Assembly: GCA_965227935.1 (NCBI GenBank)
Contig: CBDDGS010000043.1
Coordinates: 372,001 to 436,000 of the forward strand
DNA from: JAWPMT01 sp965227935
GTDB lineage: Bacteria > Bacteroidota > Bacteroidia > Cytophagales > Cyclobacteriaceae
DNA length: 64,000 nucleotides
Direction of reading: 5' to 3'
The notes below the pieces were generated by a model. That model was not told the origin of the DNA. It worked only from the letters and a program-made list of their open reading frames with translations, and searched no databases. Each line of letters starts with the position of its first letter. Within the stretch, counting starts at the first letter, position 1. Positions 7,990-16,128 of the stretch are shown here, piece by piece. A program made the translations under genes and the position numbers.

Positions 7990-9984
7990 ATGGTTCGTCA
8001 ATTCCTCGCCATCTGCTTTTCGCTGTCGTCTTTTCTCGTACTTGCACAAACCGATAAGGGTGAATTGCTCCCTGATGAAATGGTTTCTAATGAGATCGGG
8101 GGTCAGGACAAGCACCGCTACACCATCCAACTGGACAAAAATCAATACGCCTTCCTGAGGGTCATGCAAAGGGGTATCGACCTAATGATTACCACTTACG
8201 ACCGCAAAGGCGAAGAACTTGAGGAATTTGACAGCCCCAATGGAACCAATGGTCCGGAGTTCTTCTCAATCATATCCGACAAGAAGGGGAAATTCTCCTT
8301 TGAAGTGTATCCACTGGGTGAAGACCAGGAAGCGGGAGCGTACGACCTGGAAGTGCTCCGGATCAAAGAAAAGGCTACGACACTCGAGGAGCGTGTAGAT
8401 GAACTGTTTCTACCCTGGGACAACGAGCAGAGCCCAGGCGCATCGGTGGCCATCGTGAAAGACGGGGCGATCACCTACAGCAACGGCTACGGAATGGCAA
8501 ACCTGGAATATGACATTCCCAATACGCCATCGACAATCTTTCACATTGCCTCGGTGTCCAAGCAGTTTGCAGCGTTTTCAATTCTGCTGCTTCAGCAAGA
8601 TGGCGAGCTGACGCTCGACGACGATGTGCGCGACTACATTCCCGAGGTGCCTGACTTCGGTCACAAGATCACCCTAAGACACCTGGCTCATCACACCAGC
8701 GGGCTGCGCGACCAGTGGAACCTGCTCGCGATGGCAGGTTGGCGGCTGGATGACGTGATCACCACAGAGCAGGTATTGAAGCTGGTGAGTCAGCAAAAGG
8801 AGTTGAACTTTGAGCCCGGTAGCGAGTATCTGTATTGCAATACAGGTTTCACGCTATTGGCAGAAGTGGTTGCACGCGTCTCAGGCAAGAGCTTTGCCGA
8901 ATTCACCAAGGAACGAATATTCGATCCACTCGAAATGTCCAACACGCTCTTCTACGATGATCATCAGAAAATCGTAAAGAACCGGGCCTACTCCTACTAT
9001 GGCGATGCTGAGGGCTTCAAGAAAAGGGTACTAAGCTATGCCACCGTGGGGGCCACAAGCTTGTTCACTACCGTAGAAGACCTCAGCCGTTGGTCTATGA
9101 ACTTCGACAATATGACCGTGGGTGATGCGGCGATGTACGATGACCTTCGAACCCGGGGCATCCTCACATCCGGCGACACGATAGGCTATGCTTTGGGCAT
9201 CGGGATCGGAGAATACCGAGGCCTTCGTCGTGTAGCGCATGCTGGGGGAGATGCCGGCTACCGTACGTACTTCGCACGATTTCCGGATCAGGATTTTACG
9301 GTGATTGTATTCAGCAACCAGGCTTCCTTCAATCCGGGTGGCATTGGTCACAAGATTGTAGACATCTACCTCGAGGACAAGCTGGCAACGGATGAAGAGG
9401 CTGAGGAAGAAGAGACGGCCGACGAGTCCGAGGCGCTGACTGTAGATCCAGATACACTGGCGGCATACGAAGGGCAATACGAGCTACAGCCTGGCTTCGT
9501 CATCACCATTTCCCTTGACGACGACCAACTGAAGGGGCAAGCCACCGGACAGTCACAGTTTGATCTGAAGGCCATATCGACCACCGCCTTTGAGGTGCAA
9601 GGTGTGGAGGCCAAAGTCGAATTCCATCGCAACGATGACAACGAAGTCCATCTACTTAAGCTCTACCAGGGAGGGCAAATCATGGACGCCCCTCGTATGG
9701 CACCCTTTGATGCTGACTCTGTCGAGCTGGAGGCATACACCGGGGAGTATTTCAGCGCCGAGCTATGGACCAGCTACCGATTCGTAGTAGAAGATGGCCA
9801 ACTGATTGCGCGACATGGGAGGCACGCTGATATTGAACTCACCCCCACCAAGCCAGATGTATTCTCAGGCAGCGTGTGGTTTTTCCGACAGGTGGAAATG
9901 GAGAGAGGAGAGGACAATGCCATCATCGGTTGTAAAGTATCCAACGGACGCGTCCGCAACCTGAAGTTCGAGAGAGCGGAGTAG
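7990..9984 (+). CDS. Secreted serine hydrolase, class C beta-lactamase fold, with C-terminal accessory domain
   Basis: After a signal peptide (MVRQFLAICFSLSSFLVLAQ), residues 30-125 resemble a small beta-sandwich of the pre-peptidase C-terminal type. The serine beta-lactamase fold follows: SVSK at 188-191 supplies the nucleophile and general base, YCN at 282-284 is the second motif, and HAGG near residue 410 replaces the KTG box. An acidic linker (EEAEEEETADESEA) separates this from a roughly 150-residue C-terminal lipocalin-like region. Family members include D-aminopeptidases, esterases and penicillin-binding-like enzymes, so real beta-lactamase activity should not be assumed. A paralogue with the same motifs lies at 51318-52970. 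The ATG at 7966 is an alternative start. Confidence 0.88.
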   Translation: MVRQFLAICFSLSSFLVLAQTDKGELLPDEMVSNEIGGQDKHRYTIQLDKNQYAFLRVMQRGIDLMITTYDRKGEELEEFDSPNGTNGPEFFSIISDKKGKFSFEVYPLGEDQEAGAYDLEVLRIKEKATTLEERVDELFLPWDNEQSPGASVAIVKDGAITYSNGYGMANLEYDIPNTPSTIFHIASVSKQFAAFSILLLQQDGELTLDDDVRDYIPEVPDFGHKITLRHLAHHTSGLRDQWNLLAMAGWRLDDVITTEQVLKLVSQQKELNFEPGSEYLYCNTGFTLLAEVVARVSGKSFAEFTKERIFDPLEMSNTLFYDDHQKIVKNRAYSYYGDAEGFKKRVLSYATVGATSLFTTVEDLSRWSMNFDNMTVGDAAMYDDLRTRGILTSGDTIGYALGIGIGEYRGLRRVAHAGGDAGYRTYFARFPDQDFTVIVFSNQASFNPGGIGHKIVDIYLEDKLATDEEAEEEETADESEALTVDPDTLAAYEGQYELQPGFVITISLDDDQLKGQATGQSQFDLKAISTTAFEVQGVEAKVEFHRNDDNEVHLLKLYQGGQIMDAPRMAPFDADSVELEAYTGEYFSAELWTSYRFVVEDGQLIARHGRHADIELTPTKPDVFSGSVWFFRQVEMERGEDNAIIGCKVSNGRVRNLKFERAE

Positions 9985-10072
9985 CTCCTATTTGTGCCGT
10001 TTTGCCTACTTTCGGCGCGGAGAGTTCGATGGAAACACATCGCTCCCCCGGTGTTTTACGAAGAAGAAAACC

Positions 10073-12253
10073 ATGAGAACAACTTATTCATTGGCCGTCC
10101 TGGCCCTATGCCTTTCCACCCTCGCATTTAGTCAAGACGGTCCCACGCTGACAACTTCCGACTATGACCGGGCGGTCTCTCAGCTTTACAGCAATGCCTA
10201 CCAACTGATCGATGGCACCAGAAGCGTCAGCTGGCAGGATGATGGCCGACTGATGTACCAATACTTCACGTCAGAAGGCCGGGAGTTTCGGTTGTTTGAT
10301 CCGGAATCGAAAACGACCCTAACTGCTGCAACGAGAGAAGAGTTGGAGGAAAAAGCATCCATCGTTAATGAAGAAAATAACTTCAGCTGGCTGGAGCGAC
10401 CCTCACCAGACGGTAAGTACACAGTCTTCATTAAGGGTTGGAACCTGTGGTTGAAGGAGGTAGCAACCGGTGACGAGCGCCCGCTCACGACTGATGGTAT
10501 TGAAGATTTCGGCTACGCCACCGACAATGCCGGCTGGCTACACAGCGACCGGGCCATCGTTCGATGGTCCCCCGATTCGAAGAAGATCGCCACCTTCCAG
10601 CAGGACCAGCGACATCTCAACGACATGTACCTGGTAAAAACGAAAGTAGGTGCGCCCGAGCTAATGAAATGGAAATATCCGCTACCGGAAGATTCGGCGA
10701 TCATTAAGATTCATCGGGTAATCATCGATATCACCGAAGAACCTAAAGTGATACGACTCGATATGCCAGCGGACGATCGTCGTTCCACCTATCTCGACGA
10801 TATCGCCTGGAGAGGCCAACTCGCTGATGTAGCCTGGAGTGACGACAGCCAGCAACTGGCTTTCGTGTCATCCAGCAGAGACCACAAGCGCGCCACTGTG
10901 CGCATGGCTGACGCTTCCACGGGAGAAGTCACTGAGCTTTTCGAAGAAATTGTGGACACACAATTCGAGTCTGGTCAGGATGCCTTTTCGTGGCGGTACT
11001 CTTCGTCCAATGACGAGATCATATGGTACTCAGAGCGATCGGATTGGGGGCACTTGTATTTGTATGATGCGAAGACGGGTATCATGAAGAATGAAATCAC
11101 GCAAGGTGATTGGGTCGTGAGGGAGGTCGTGCATGTGGATCATGATAATCGCCGAATCTACTTCCTGGCGAGCGGCAAGGAAGAGGGAGCCAATCCCTAT
11201 TTCCGATCTCTCTACAGCGTCAACTTTAGCGGCCGCAACCTCAAGCTGCTGACACCTGAGCCCGGAGATCATTCCATTACTTTCTCGCCTAGCAAGGAGT
11301 ACTTTCTGGACAGCTACTCTCAACCCGGTGTGCCGCACGTTTACAAAGTCCGGGACACGAGGGGTCGAACGATCACCGAGTTGGGCAATGCTGACATCTC
11401 CCGTCTCGAGGCCACAGAATGGAAGCCTCCGACGGAATTCTCAGTGAAGTCCGCCGACGAGCAATGGGACCTCTACGGCCTCATGTACACCCCAAAGAAC
11501 ATGGACCCCTCAAAGCAATATCCCGTGGTGGTCTACATTTACCCGGGCCCTCAAGGGGGGAGTGTCGGTTATTGGGGATTCACCTTCCGCGGCGACAACC
11601 AGGCGCTGGCCGAACTAGGCTTTGTCGTTGTGCAACTGGAGGGAAGCTGCAATCCCGGCAGATCTAAGTCCTTCCATGACGCTTGCTATGGCAATATGGG
11701 TGAGAACACTCTCCCGGATCAGATCTCCGCTTTGGAGCAATTATCGGAAAAACATGGGTTTCTCGATCTGGACCGTGTAGGGATCTGGGGTCACTCAGGT
11801 GGGGGATTCGCAACAGCTTCCGCGATGTTGAAGCATCCTGATTTTTTCAAGGTCGGCGTATCGCAATCCGGTAACCACGACAACCGCAACTACGAAGATG
11901 ACTGGGGAGAGCGTTACATCGGCCTGCAGGCGTTTGACGAGAATGGCGTCTCCAACTTCGAAGGTCAAGCCAACCAGATGTATGCCAATGACCTAAAGGG
12001 TAAGCTGATGATCATTCATGGTGGCATGGATGATAACGTCCCTCCCTACAATTCCTACCTCGTAGCTGATGCGCTGATCAAAGCGAACAAAGACTTTGAT
12101 TTTCTCTTATTGCCCAACGCCCGCCATGGCTATGGCCGTGATAACTACTACATCATGCGCAGACGGTGGGACTACTTTGTCCGGCATCTGCTCGATGGCA
12201 CGCCGCCGAGAGAGTACAAAGTGCAGTTTGACTCGGATCCGAGGCTCGATTGA
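10073..12253 (+). CDS. S9B dipeptidyl-peptidase IV family protein
   Basis: The 726-residue exported protein has a signal peptide (MRTTYSLAVLALCLSTLAFS), a DPPIV-type beta-propeller (starting near SDYDRAVSQLY) and a C-terminal alpha/beta hydrolase domain. The catalytic serine is S575 in GIWGHSGGGF; the acid lies in GGMDDNVPP and the histidine in ARHGYGR. Such enzymes remove Xaa-Pro or similar dipeptides from peptides outside the cytoplasm. AAGAAGAAAACC just before the ATG is a weak purine-rich ribosome-binding site. The gene follows the serine hydrolase by 88 bp on the same strand and may share its transcript. A paralogue lies at 37677-39950. The stop codon abuts the relic described next. Confidence 0.93.
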   Translation: MRTTYSLAVLALCLSTLAFSQDGPTLTTSDYDRAVSQLYSNAYQLIDGTRSVSWQDDGRLMYQYFTSEGREFRLFDPESKTTLTAATREELEEKASIVNEENNFSWLERPSPDGKYTVFIKGWNLWLKEVATGDERPLTTDGIEDFGYATDNAGWLHSDRAIVRWSPDSKKIATFQQDQRHLNDMYLVKTKVGAPELMKWKYPLPEDSAIIKIHRVIIDITEEPKVIRLDMPADDRRSTYLDDIAWRGQLADVAWSDDSQQLAFVSSSRDHKRATVRMADASTGEVTELFEEIVDTQFESGQDAFSWRYSSSNDEIIWYSERSDWGHLYLYDAKTGIMKNEITQGDWVVREVVHVDHDNRRIYFLASGKEEGANPYFRSLYSVNFSGRNLKLLTPEPGDHSITFSPSKEYFLDSYSQPGVPHVYKVRDTRGRTITELGNADISRLEATEWKPPTEFSVKSADEQWDLYGLMYTPKNMDPSKQYPVVVYIYPGPQGGSVGYWGFTFRGDNQALAELGFVVVQLEGSCNPGRSKSFHDACYGNMGENTLPDQISALEQLSEKHGFLDLDRVGIWGHSGGGFATASAMLKHPDFFKVGVSQSGNHDNRNYEDDWGERYIGLQAFDENGVSNFEGQANQMYANDLKGKLMIIHGGMDDNVPPYNSYLVADALIKANKDFDFLLLPNARHGYGRDNYYIMRRRWDYFVRHLLDGTPPREYKVQFDSDPRLD

Positions 12254-12376
12254 GCCAAGCACGTGTCATCTAAGGGGGCGTGATAAGAACCGCACCTTCT
12301 CAACCGAATGAGAAATTGCTTGGGGTTCACTTTGAATGCACCCTTAGTATGATGGTCTTCTTAGAGTAGTCAATCT
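12254..12376 (-). pseudogene. Decayed copy of the 3' end of the ThDP-enzyme gene
   Basis: Bases 12255-12376 align almost end to end with 12576-12696, the last 40 or so codons of the ThDP-enzyme gene. Shared blocks include GAACCGCACCTTCTCA, GGTTCACTTTGA, ATGGTCTT and GAGTAGTC. Read on the minus strand, the relic still encodes LDYSKKT-like residues, but two small indels break the frame. Similarity ends upstream at 12376 and downstream at the stop codon of the S9B gene. It looks like the remnant of a tandem duplication whose 5' part has been lost. Confidence 0.75.
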
Positions 12377-12391
12377 AAGCCTCATCATTTG

Positions 12392-12493
12392 CCCCCTAGC
12401 CCGGATCGCAATGGCAGCCCACCGGGCCTTGGTTGTGTGTCGCAGCCTTTGTCAGCAGGCGGCCTCACCAACCAACTGGGCGGGTAGCGGGGG
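12392..12493 (+). ncRNA. Structured intergenic RNA-like element (possible Flavo-1-type)
   Basis: Nested complementary segments are visible: CCCCC 12392-12396 with GGGGG 12489-12493, GCCCA 12417-12421 with TGGGC 12477-12481, and TTGGTTG 12429-12435 with CAACCAA 12469-12475. The flanks CCCTAGCCCGGAT and GGGTAGCGGGGG resemble an intergenic structured element I recall from many Bacteroidota genomes. Whether it is the Rfam Flavo-1 family is a guess. Strand is assigned from that resemblance only. Confidence 0.45.
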
Positions 12494-12571
12494 TGGAGCT
12501 ATAATGAAGAGCCGGCACAGACCTCCGCTCTGAGCACTACCCTGGCTGCTCCTATTGAAGAGTACATAGTA

Positions 12572-14308
12572 CTACCCAAGCACATGCCGCTTCAAAGCTC
12601 GCGAAAGGAACCGCACCTTCTCACCAAACGGGAAGCGCTTGAGGTTCACTTTGACCACCCCTTTGGTGAGCATGGTCTTTTTGGAGTAGTCGATCTTCAC
12701 TTCCACGACCACAGGACGGTTCTCTGACAGCAGTGCAAATGCACGATCCATCTTCTCCTCAACCTCCAGGTCATTGGCTATTTGGACAAATGCCGATCCT
12801 GTGGCATGGGCCATGCTTTCGTAGTCGATCTGTCCCACGACAGCACAGGTTTTTCGATTGAGGGGTATCCTCTGGAACTGAGAGATCTGTCCAAGTTCAC
12901 CATCGTTGAAGACAAAGAAAAGAATGGGCAACCCCAGATCCGTAGCTGTCACCAGCTCCACACAGGTCATCATAAAAGCCCCATCACCTACGATGGCCAC
13001 GACTTGCCGATCCGGATTCGCCAACTTGGCTGCGATGGCAGCAGGTACACAATACCCCATGCAATTGAAGTCTGTCGGAGAGATGAAACTCCTGGGACGC
13101 TCCGCCGCGAATAACTCAGACGCCAGGAAAGTATGCTTGCCGTCATCGACCACCACCTGTACCTCGTCGTCGACTTTCGACTGCAACGAGAGGAAAAACT
13201 GGCCCGGAGAGACGAGGTCTTTGTTCTTCGGGACCAGCCACTCCGAGAAGTATTTGTTGTTTTTCTCCGTGATGATAGTACCCACTTCCTCCAGCGACCG
13301 CTCCGTTTTGTAATTGCCCTCTTCCAACTTAGAAATGATGGCCTCCAGGATCTGGCCCGCATCTCCCTCGATGGCGACGGTACTAGGGAAGTTTTTATCA
13401 AAAACCTCCGGGTTGATGTCGATATGGATCAGGTTTTTGGGAGGCTCCAGGCCGTAGCTACCGGTCGCAATCTCCCCAAACCGAACACCTATGGCAATCA
13501 TCACGTCGTGCTTCTCCAGCGCCCATTGGCCCGATGGCTTGCCTGATGCTCCTAAAAACTCACTACAATAGAGTGGGTGGGTATTAGGGAAGGCACTCTT
13601 CCCTTGTAAGGACGTCGATACCGGAGCCACCAACATCTCCGCCAATCGCAGCGTCAATGGTTGGGCATCCACGGCGCCCCAGCCGACGAACAACATCGGA
13701 GAATTGGCGGCATGAAGCAGGTCTACAGCTTCCAACACCTTGACGTTGTCGATTTCCCGCTTGGCGGGCTGAGGTTTGTAAGTCGGTAGTTTCCCAACAT
13801 CCGCAGCAAACAGCAAGAGGTTTACCGGCAGCTCGATAAATACCGGCCCGGGCTCTCCACCATTGGCGATATCATGCGCCTTGAACAAGGTCGGAATGAT
13901 ATCCTCATGATGCTCAACGTGGAACTGAGCCTTGGTGATCGGCTTCGCCAACGCCATCTGATCGAACTGATGGAGTTGGTATTCTTTCTTGATATCTGTT
14001 CGCACACCGCCAGCAATGACGAGCATAGGAATGCCATCGAGGAAGGCTTCACCGATGCCACTCATGGCTTGCGTCAAGCCGGCCGCGGGTACGATGGTCA
14101 ATACCCCGATGCTATCCGACGTTCGCGATATCGCATCAGCCATGAACGCCCCAGGCCCTTCGTGAGTCACGAGGATGGGTGTGATCTGCTCGGACTGATC
14201 CATCGCATCATACAACTCTGTCGTGTGTGTACCGGGAATCCCGAACGTGTATTTTACGCCCAGTTGCTCGAGGGCGTAGATCGCCAGCTGGGCTCCATTC
14301 TTTTTCAA
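12572..14308 (-). CDS. Thiamine-diphosphate-dependent enzyme (acetolactate synthase/benzoylformate decarboxylase-like)
   Basis: The 578-residue protein has the three-domain layout of this superfamily. The N-terminal pyrimidine-binding domain carries the cofactor-activating glutamate in VTHEGPGAFMADA. The central domain follows (FVGWGAVDAQP, VMIAIGVRFGE). The C-terminal domain has the ThDP motif starting GDGAFMM and ending FND, about 28 residues apart. No acetolactate synthase regulatory subunit is nearby, so branched-chain amino acid synthesis is unlikely. The start is a TTG 1 nt after the stop of the upstream FAD-dehydrogenase gene, implying translational coupling. A degenerate copy of its 3' end lies at 12254-12376. 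The substrate, probably a 2-keto acid or activated aldehyde, is unknown. Confidence 0.85.
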   Translation of the reverse strand: MKKNGAQLAIYALEQLGVKYTFGIPGTHTTELYDAMDQSEQITPILVTHEGPGAFMADAISRTSDSIGVLTIVPAAGLTQAMSGIGEAFLDGIPMLVIAGGVRTDIKKEYQLHQFDQMALAKPITKAQFHVEHHEDIIPTLFKAHDIANGGEPGPVFIELPVNLLLFAADVGKLPTYKPQPAKREIDNVKVLEAVDLLHAANSPMLFVGWGAVDAQPLTLRLAEMLVAPVSTSLQGKSAFPNTHPLYCSEFLGASGKPSGQWALEKHDVMIAIGVRFGEIATGSYGLEPPKNLIHIDINPEVFDKNFPSTVAIEGDAGQILEAIISKLEEGNYKTERSLEEVGTIITEKNNKYFSEWLVPKNKDLVSPGQFFLSLQSKVDDEVQVVVDDGKHTFLASELFAAERPRSFISPTDFNCMGYCVPAAIAAKLANPDRQVVAIVGDGAFMMTCVELVTATDLGLPILFFVFNDGELGQISQFQRIPLNRKTCAVVGQIDYESMAHATGSAFVQIANDLEVEEKMDRAFALLSENRPVVVEVKIDYSKKTMLTKGVVKVNLKRFPFGEKVRFLSRALKRHVLG

Positions 14309-14309
14309 A

Positions 14310-15929
14310 TCAATCGACTAGTTTTTTTCCAACAATATCATAAGCGGCGACTCTCGCCGTGAGGATGCAGGCTCCCAGGAATGTGCCTTCCAATGCCCCT
14401 TTACCATGCAAGCCCCCTCCGCCAAATCCGGCGGCTTCACCGGTGGCATACAGGCCAGGAATCGGATCTCCCGTCTGATCCAAAACACGTGACTGCAGAT
14501 CGGTCTGGATCCCACCGAGGGTCTTGCGGGAAATAATGAATTCCCTGATAGCAATGAGCGGTAGGGCTTTGCGATCATTGATCTTCTGGAACTTACACGT
14601 TCGCACGCGATCTCCCCGGTATTGACGCGCATGGGCGATTCGTCGCAGCTGCTCATCATTGAAGAAGCTGGGACCGCGATCAATTTGCTCGTCGTACTTG
14701 CTGATGGACTCTGACAGGGCCTTCGTCTCCACGTCGCCTGTGCCTGTGAGGGCATTCATTTTCTCTGCCAATTCCTTGACCGAATCGGCGACAACAAAGT
14801 CCACGCAATTGTCCAGCATATCCCGGACGAGGGACTTGTTACCCAAGAGGATCGTCTTGAGGAACCCCGCGTAGCTCTTGTTTTTAATGGCGGTGTTGAA
14901 CTCCGCTCCGGAGATGGCAAATTCCTTGTTAGCGATTGTCAGGTTCAGCACCTGCCAGCTGTACTTCTTCTCCTCCTTGCAGATCTGCTCAACAAGAAAG
15001 CGCGTATCGTAGGCTGTGATCAATGGCATAGGGCCTATGCGCTCTCCTTTGTAGTTGAGCCACAAGGCAGACTTGGGCGGTACCAGGCTCAGACCGTGGT
15101 TGGGCTTCTTGGGTCGAGGGTGATGTACGCCCGCAGCATAGGGCCACATCCAGTCCAGGTGAGTGACGTTGCCCTTCTTGCGTTCCACCGCATCGTGCAT
15201 GTCTCCCATCCCATATTGGTGGGCACCGATGAGAATCTCTTCTGGTGGCGCGCCCCAGGGCTTGTACCAATTATCTCTTACTTTTTGCAGGTTGCCTCCC
15301 ATGCCCCCGGTGGCCACAATGGTGACATCTGCCTTCACTTCCAGCGGCTCTCCCGAATGCTCTTCGACGCCATTCGCTCCGACGATAGTACCACCCTCCG
15401 CCAGGAGATCTTCGACTTTGACACCAAACCTCACGGTGAGGCACTCTTTAGCGTTGGGATGGTTGAGTAGCGCTTTGTTTAGGACCACTGCTAACTCGTG
15501 ACCCGTGCCCCAGACCATATGGAACCGTGGATAGGAGTTGCCAGGATGATACAGGCCGCGCTCTACCCAGTGGACCACCGGGAAGAAGCCAATCTTGCGA
15601 TCTTTCAGCCAGTGATACACGTGCTCGGTACAGTTGAAAACGTACTGCCGGGCCCAGGCTCTGGGAATGTCATCGCCATCTCCAAAATGGGCCGTGGCCT
15701 CCCAGTCTGAGAAGGCCAACTCAGGACTATCCTTCATGCCGGCCTTACGCTGGATAGGTGAGTCCACGAAGAACATACCACCAAAGGATTCCTTGGCTTG
15801 CCCTCCGAGATTTTCTTCCTTGTCGCGGTCCAGAATCAGGATTTTCTTCTTGTGGTCGAGCAGCTCGAGTGCTGTCGTGACACCCGCAATGCCCGCACCA
15901 ATGATGAGTATTTCAGTTTGGGTGTTCAT
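14310..15929 (-). CDS. FAD-binding dehydrogenase (KsdD/fumarate reductase flavoprotein-like, COG3573-like)
   Basis: The 539-residue protein opens with a Rossmann dinucleotide motif (IIGAGIAGVTTALELL, then ILILDRD) and closes with the second FAD contact GLYATGEAAGFGGGGLHG. The middle contains VATGGMGGN and a substrate-capping domain, as in predicted FAD dehydrogenases related to ketosteroid dehydrogenase and fumarate reductase. No signal peptide is present, so it should be cytoplasmic. It is the first gene of a two-gene unit with the ThDP enzyme, which starts 1 nt after its stop. Joint action on one pathway, such as oxidation of a hydroxy or enoyl acid followed by C-C bond cleavage, is an inference from this coupling. 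Confidence 0.88.
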   Translation of the reverse strand: MNTQTEILIIGAGIAGVTTALELLDHKKKILILDRDKEENLGGQAKESFGGMFFVDSPIQRKAGMKDSPELAFSDWEATAHFGDGDDIPRAWARQYVFNCTEHVYHWLKDRKIGFFPVVHWVERGLYHPGNSYPRFHMVWGTGHELAVVLNKALLNHPNAKECLTVRFGVKVEDLLAEGGTIVGANGVEEHSGEPLEVKADVTIVATGGMGGNLQKVRDNWYKPWGAPPEEILIGAHQYGMGDMHDAVERKKGNVTHLDWMWPYAAGVHHPRPKKPNHGLSLVPPKSALWLNYKGERIGPMPLITAYDTRFLVEQICKEEKKYSWQVLNLTIANKEFAISGAEFNTAIKNKSYAGFLKTILLGNKSLVRDMLDNCVDFVVADSVKELAEKMNALTGTGDVETKALSESISKYDEQIDRGPSFFNDEQLRRIAHARQYRGDRVRTCKFQKINDRKALPLIAIREFIISRKTLGGIQTDLQSRVLDQTGDPIPGLYATGEAAGFGGGGLHGKGALEGTFLGACILTARVAAYDIVGKKLVD

Positions 15930-16020
15930 GTCATTCTGTGATGACTGAAGTTACTGCATAATTTCCGGACACCGGGTGTTGTCCGATGGGTTGGATGGGT
16001 GAGTTTAGTCAGGTGTGGGG

Positions 16021-16123
16021 TTCTTGGTTCCTTGTGCTTTGTTCCTGGTTCTTTGTTAACCAAGAACGAAAAACGAAGATCCAAGATCTATGAACCAAGA
16101 TCCAGGATCGAAGATCTACGAAC
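16021..16123. repeat. Degenerate short-period repeat, partly inverted
   Basis: The stretch consists of related short units, GGTTCCTTG and GTTCCTGG on the left and CCAAGAACG, AAGATCCA, GAACCAAGATCC and AAGATCTACG on the right, joined around TTAAC. The two halves are roughly inverted copies. It begins 5 bp downstream of the stop of the minus-strand gene at 16129. A related element lies at 47021-47110. Confidence 0.6.
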
Positions 16124-16128
16124 GCCTA

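Noticed and set aside
7990..9984. Antibiotic-resistance beta-lactamase
   Set aside because: The motifs are those of the wider serine hydrolase family, the third motif is HAGG and not KTG, and the protein is twice the usual size.
12572..14308. Acetolactate synthase for branched-chain amino acids
   Set aside because: No regulatory subunit or other ilv genes lie nearby and the partner is an FAD dehydrogenase.
16021..16123. CRISPR-like array
   Set aside because: The units are short, variable and without spacers of constant length, and no cas gene is present.
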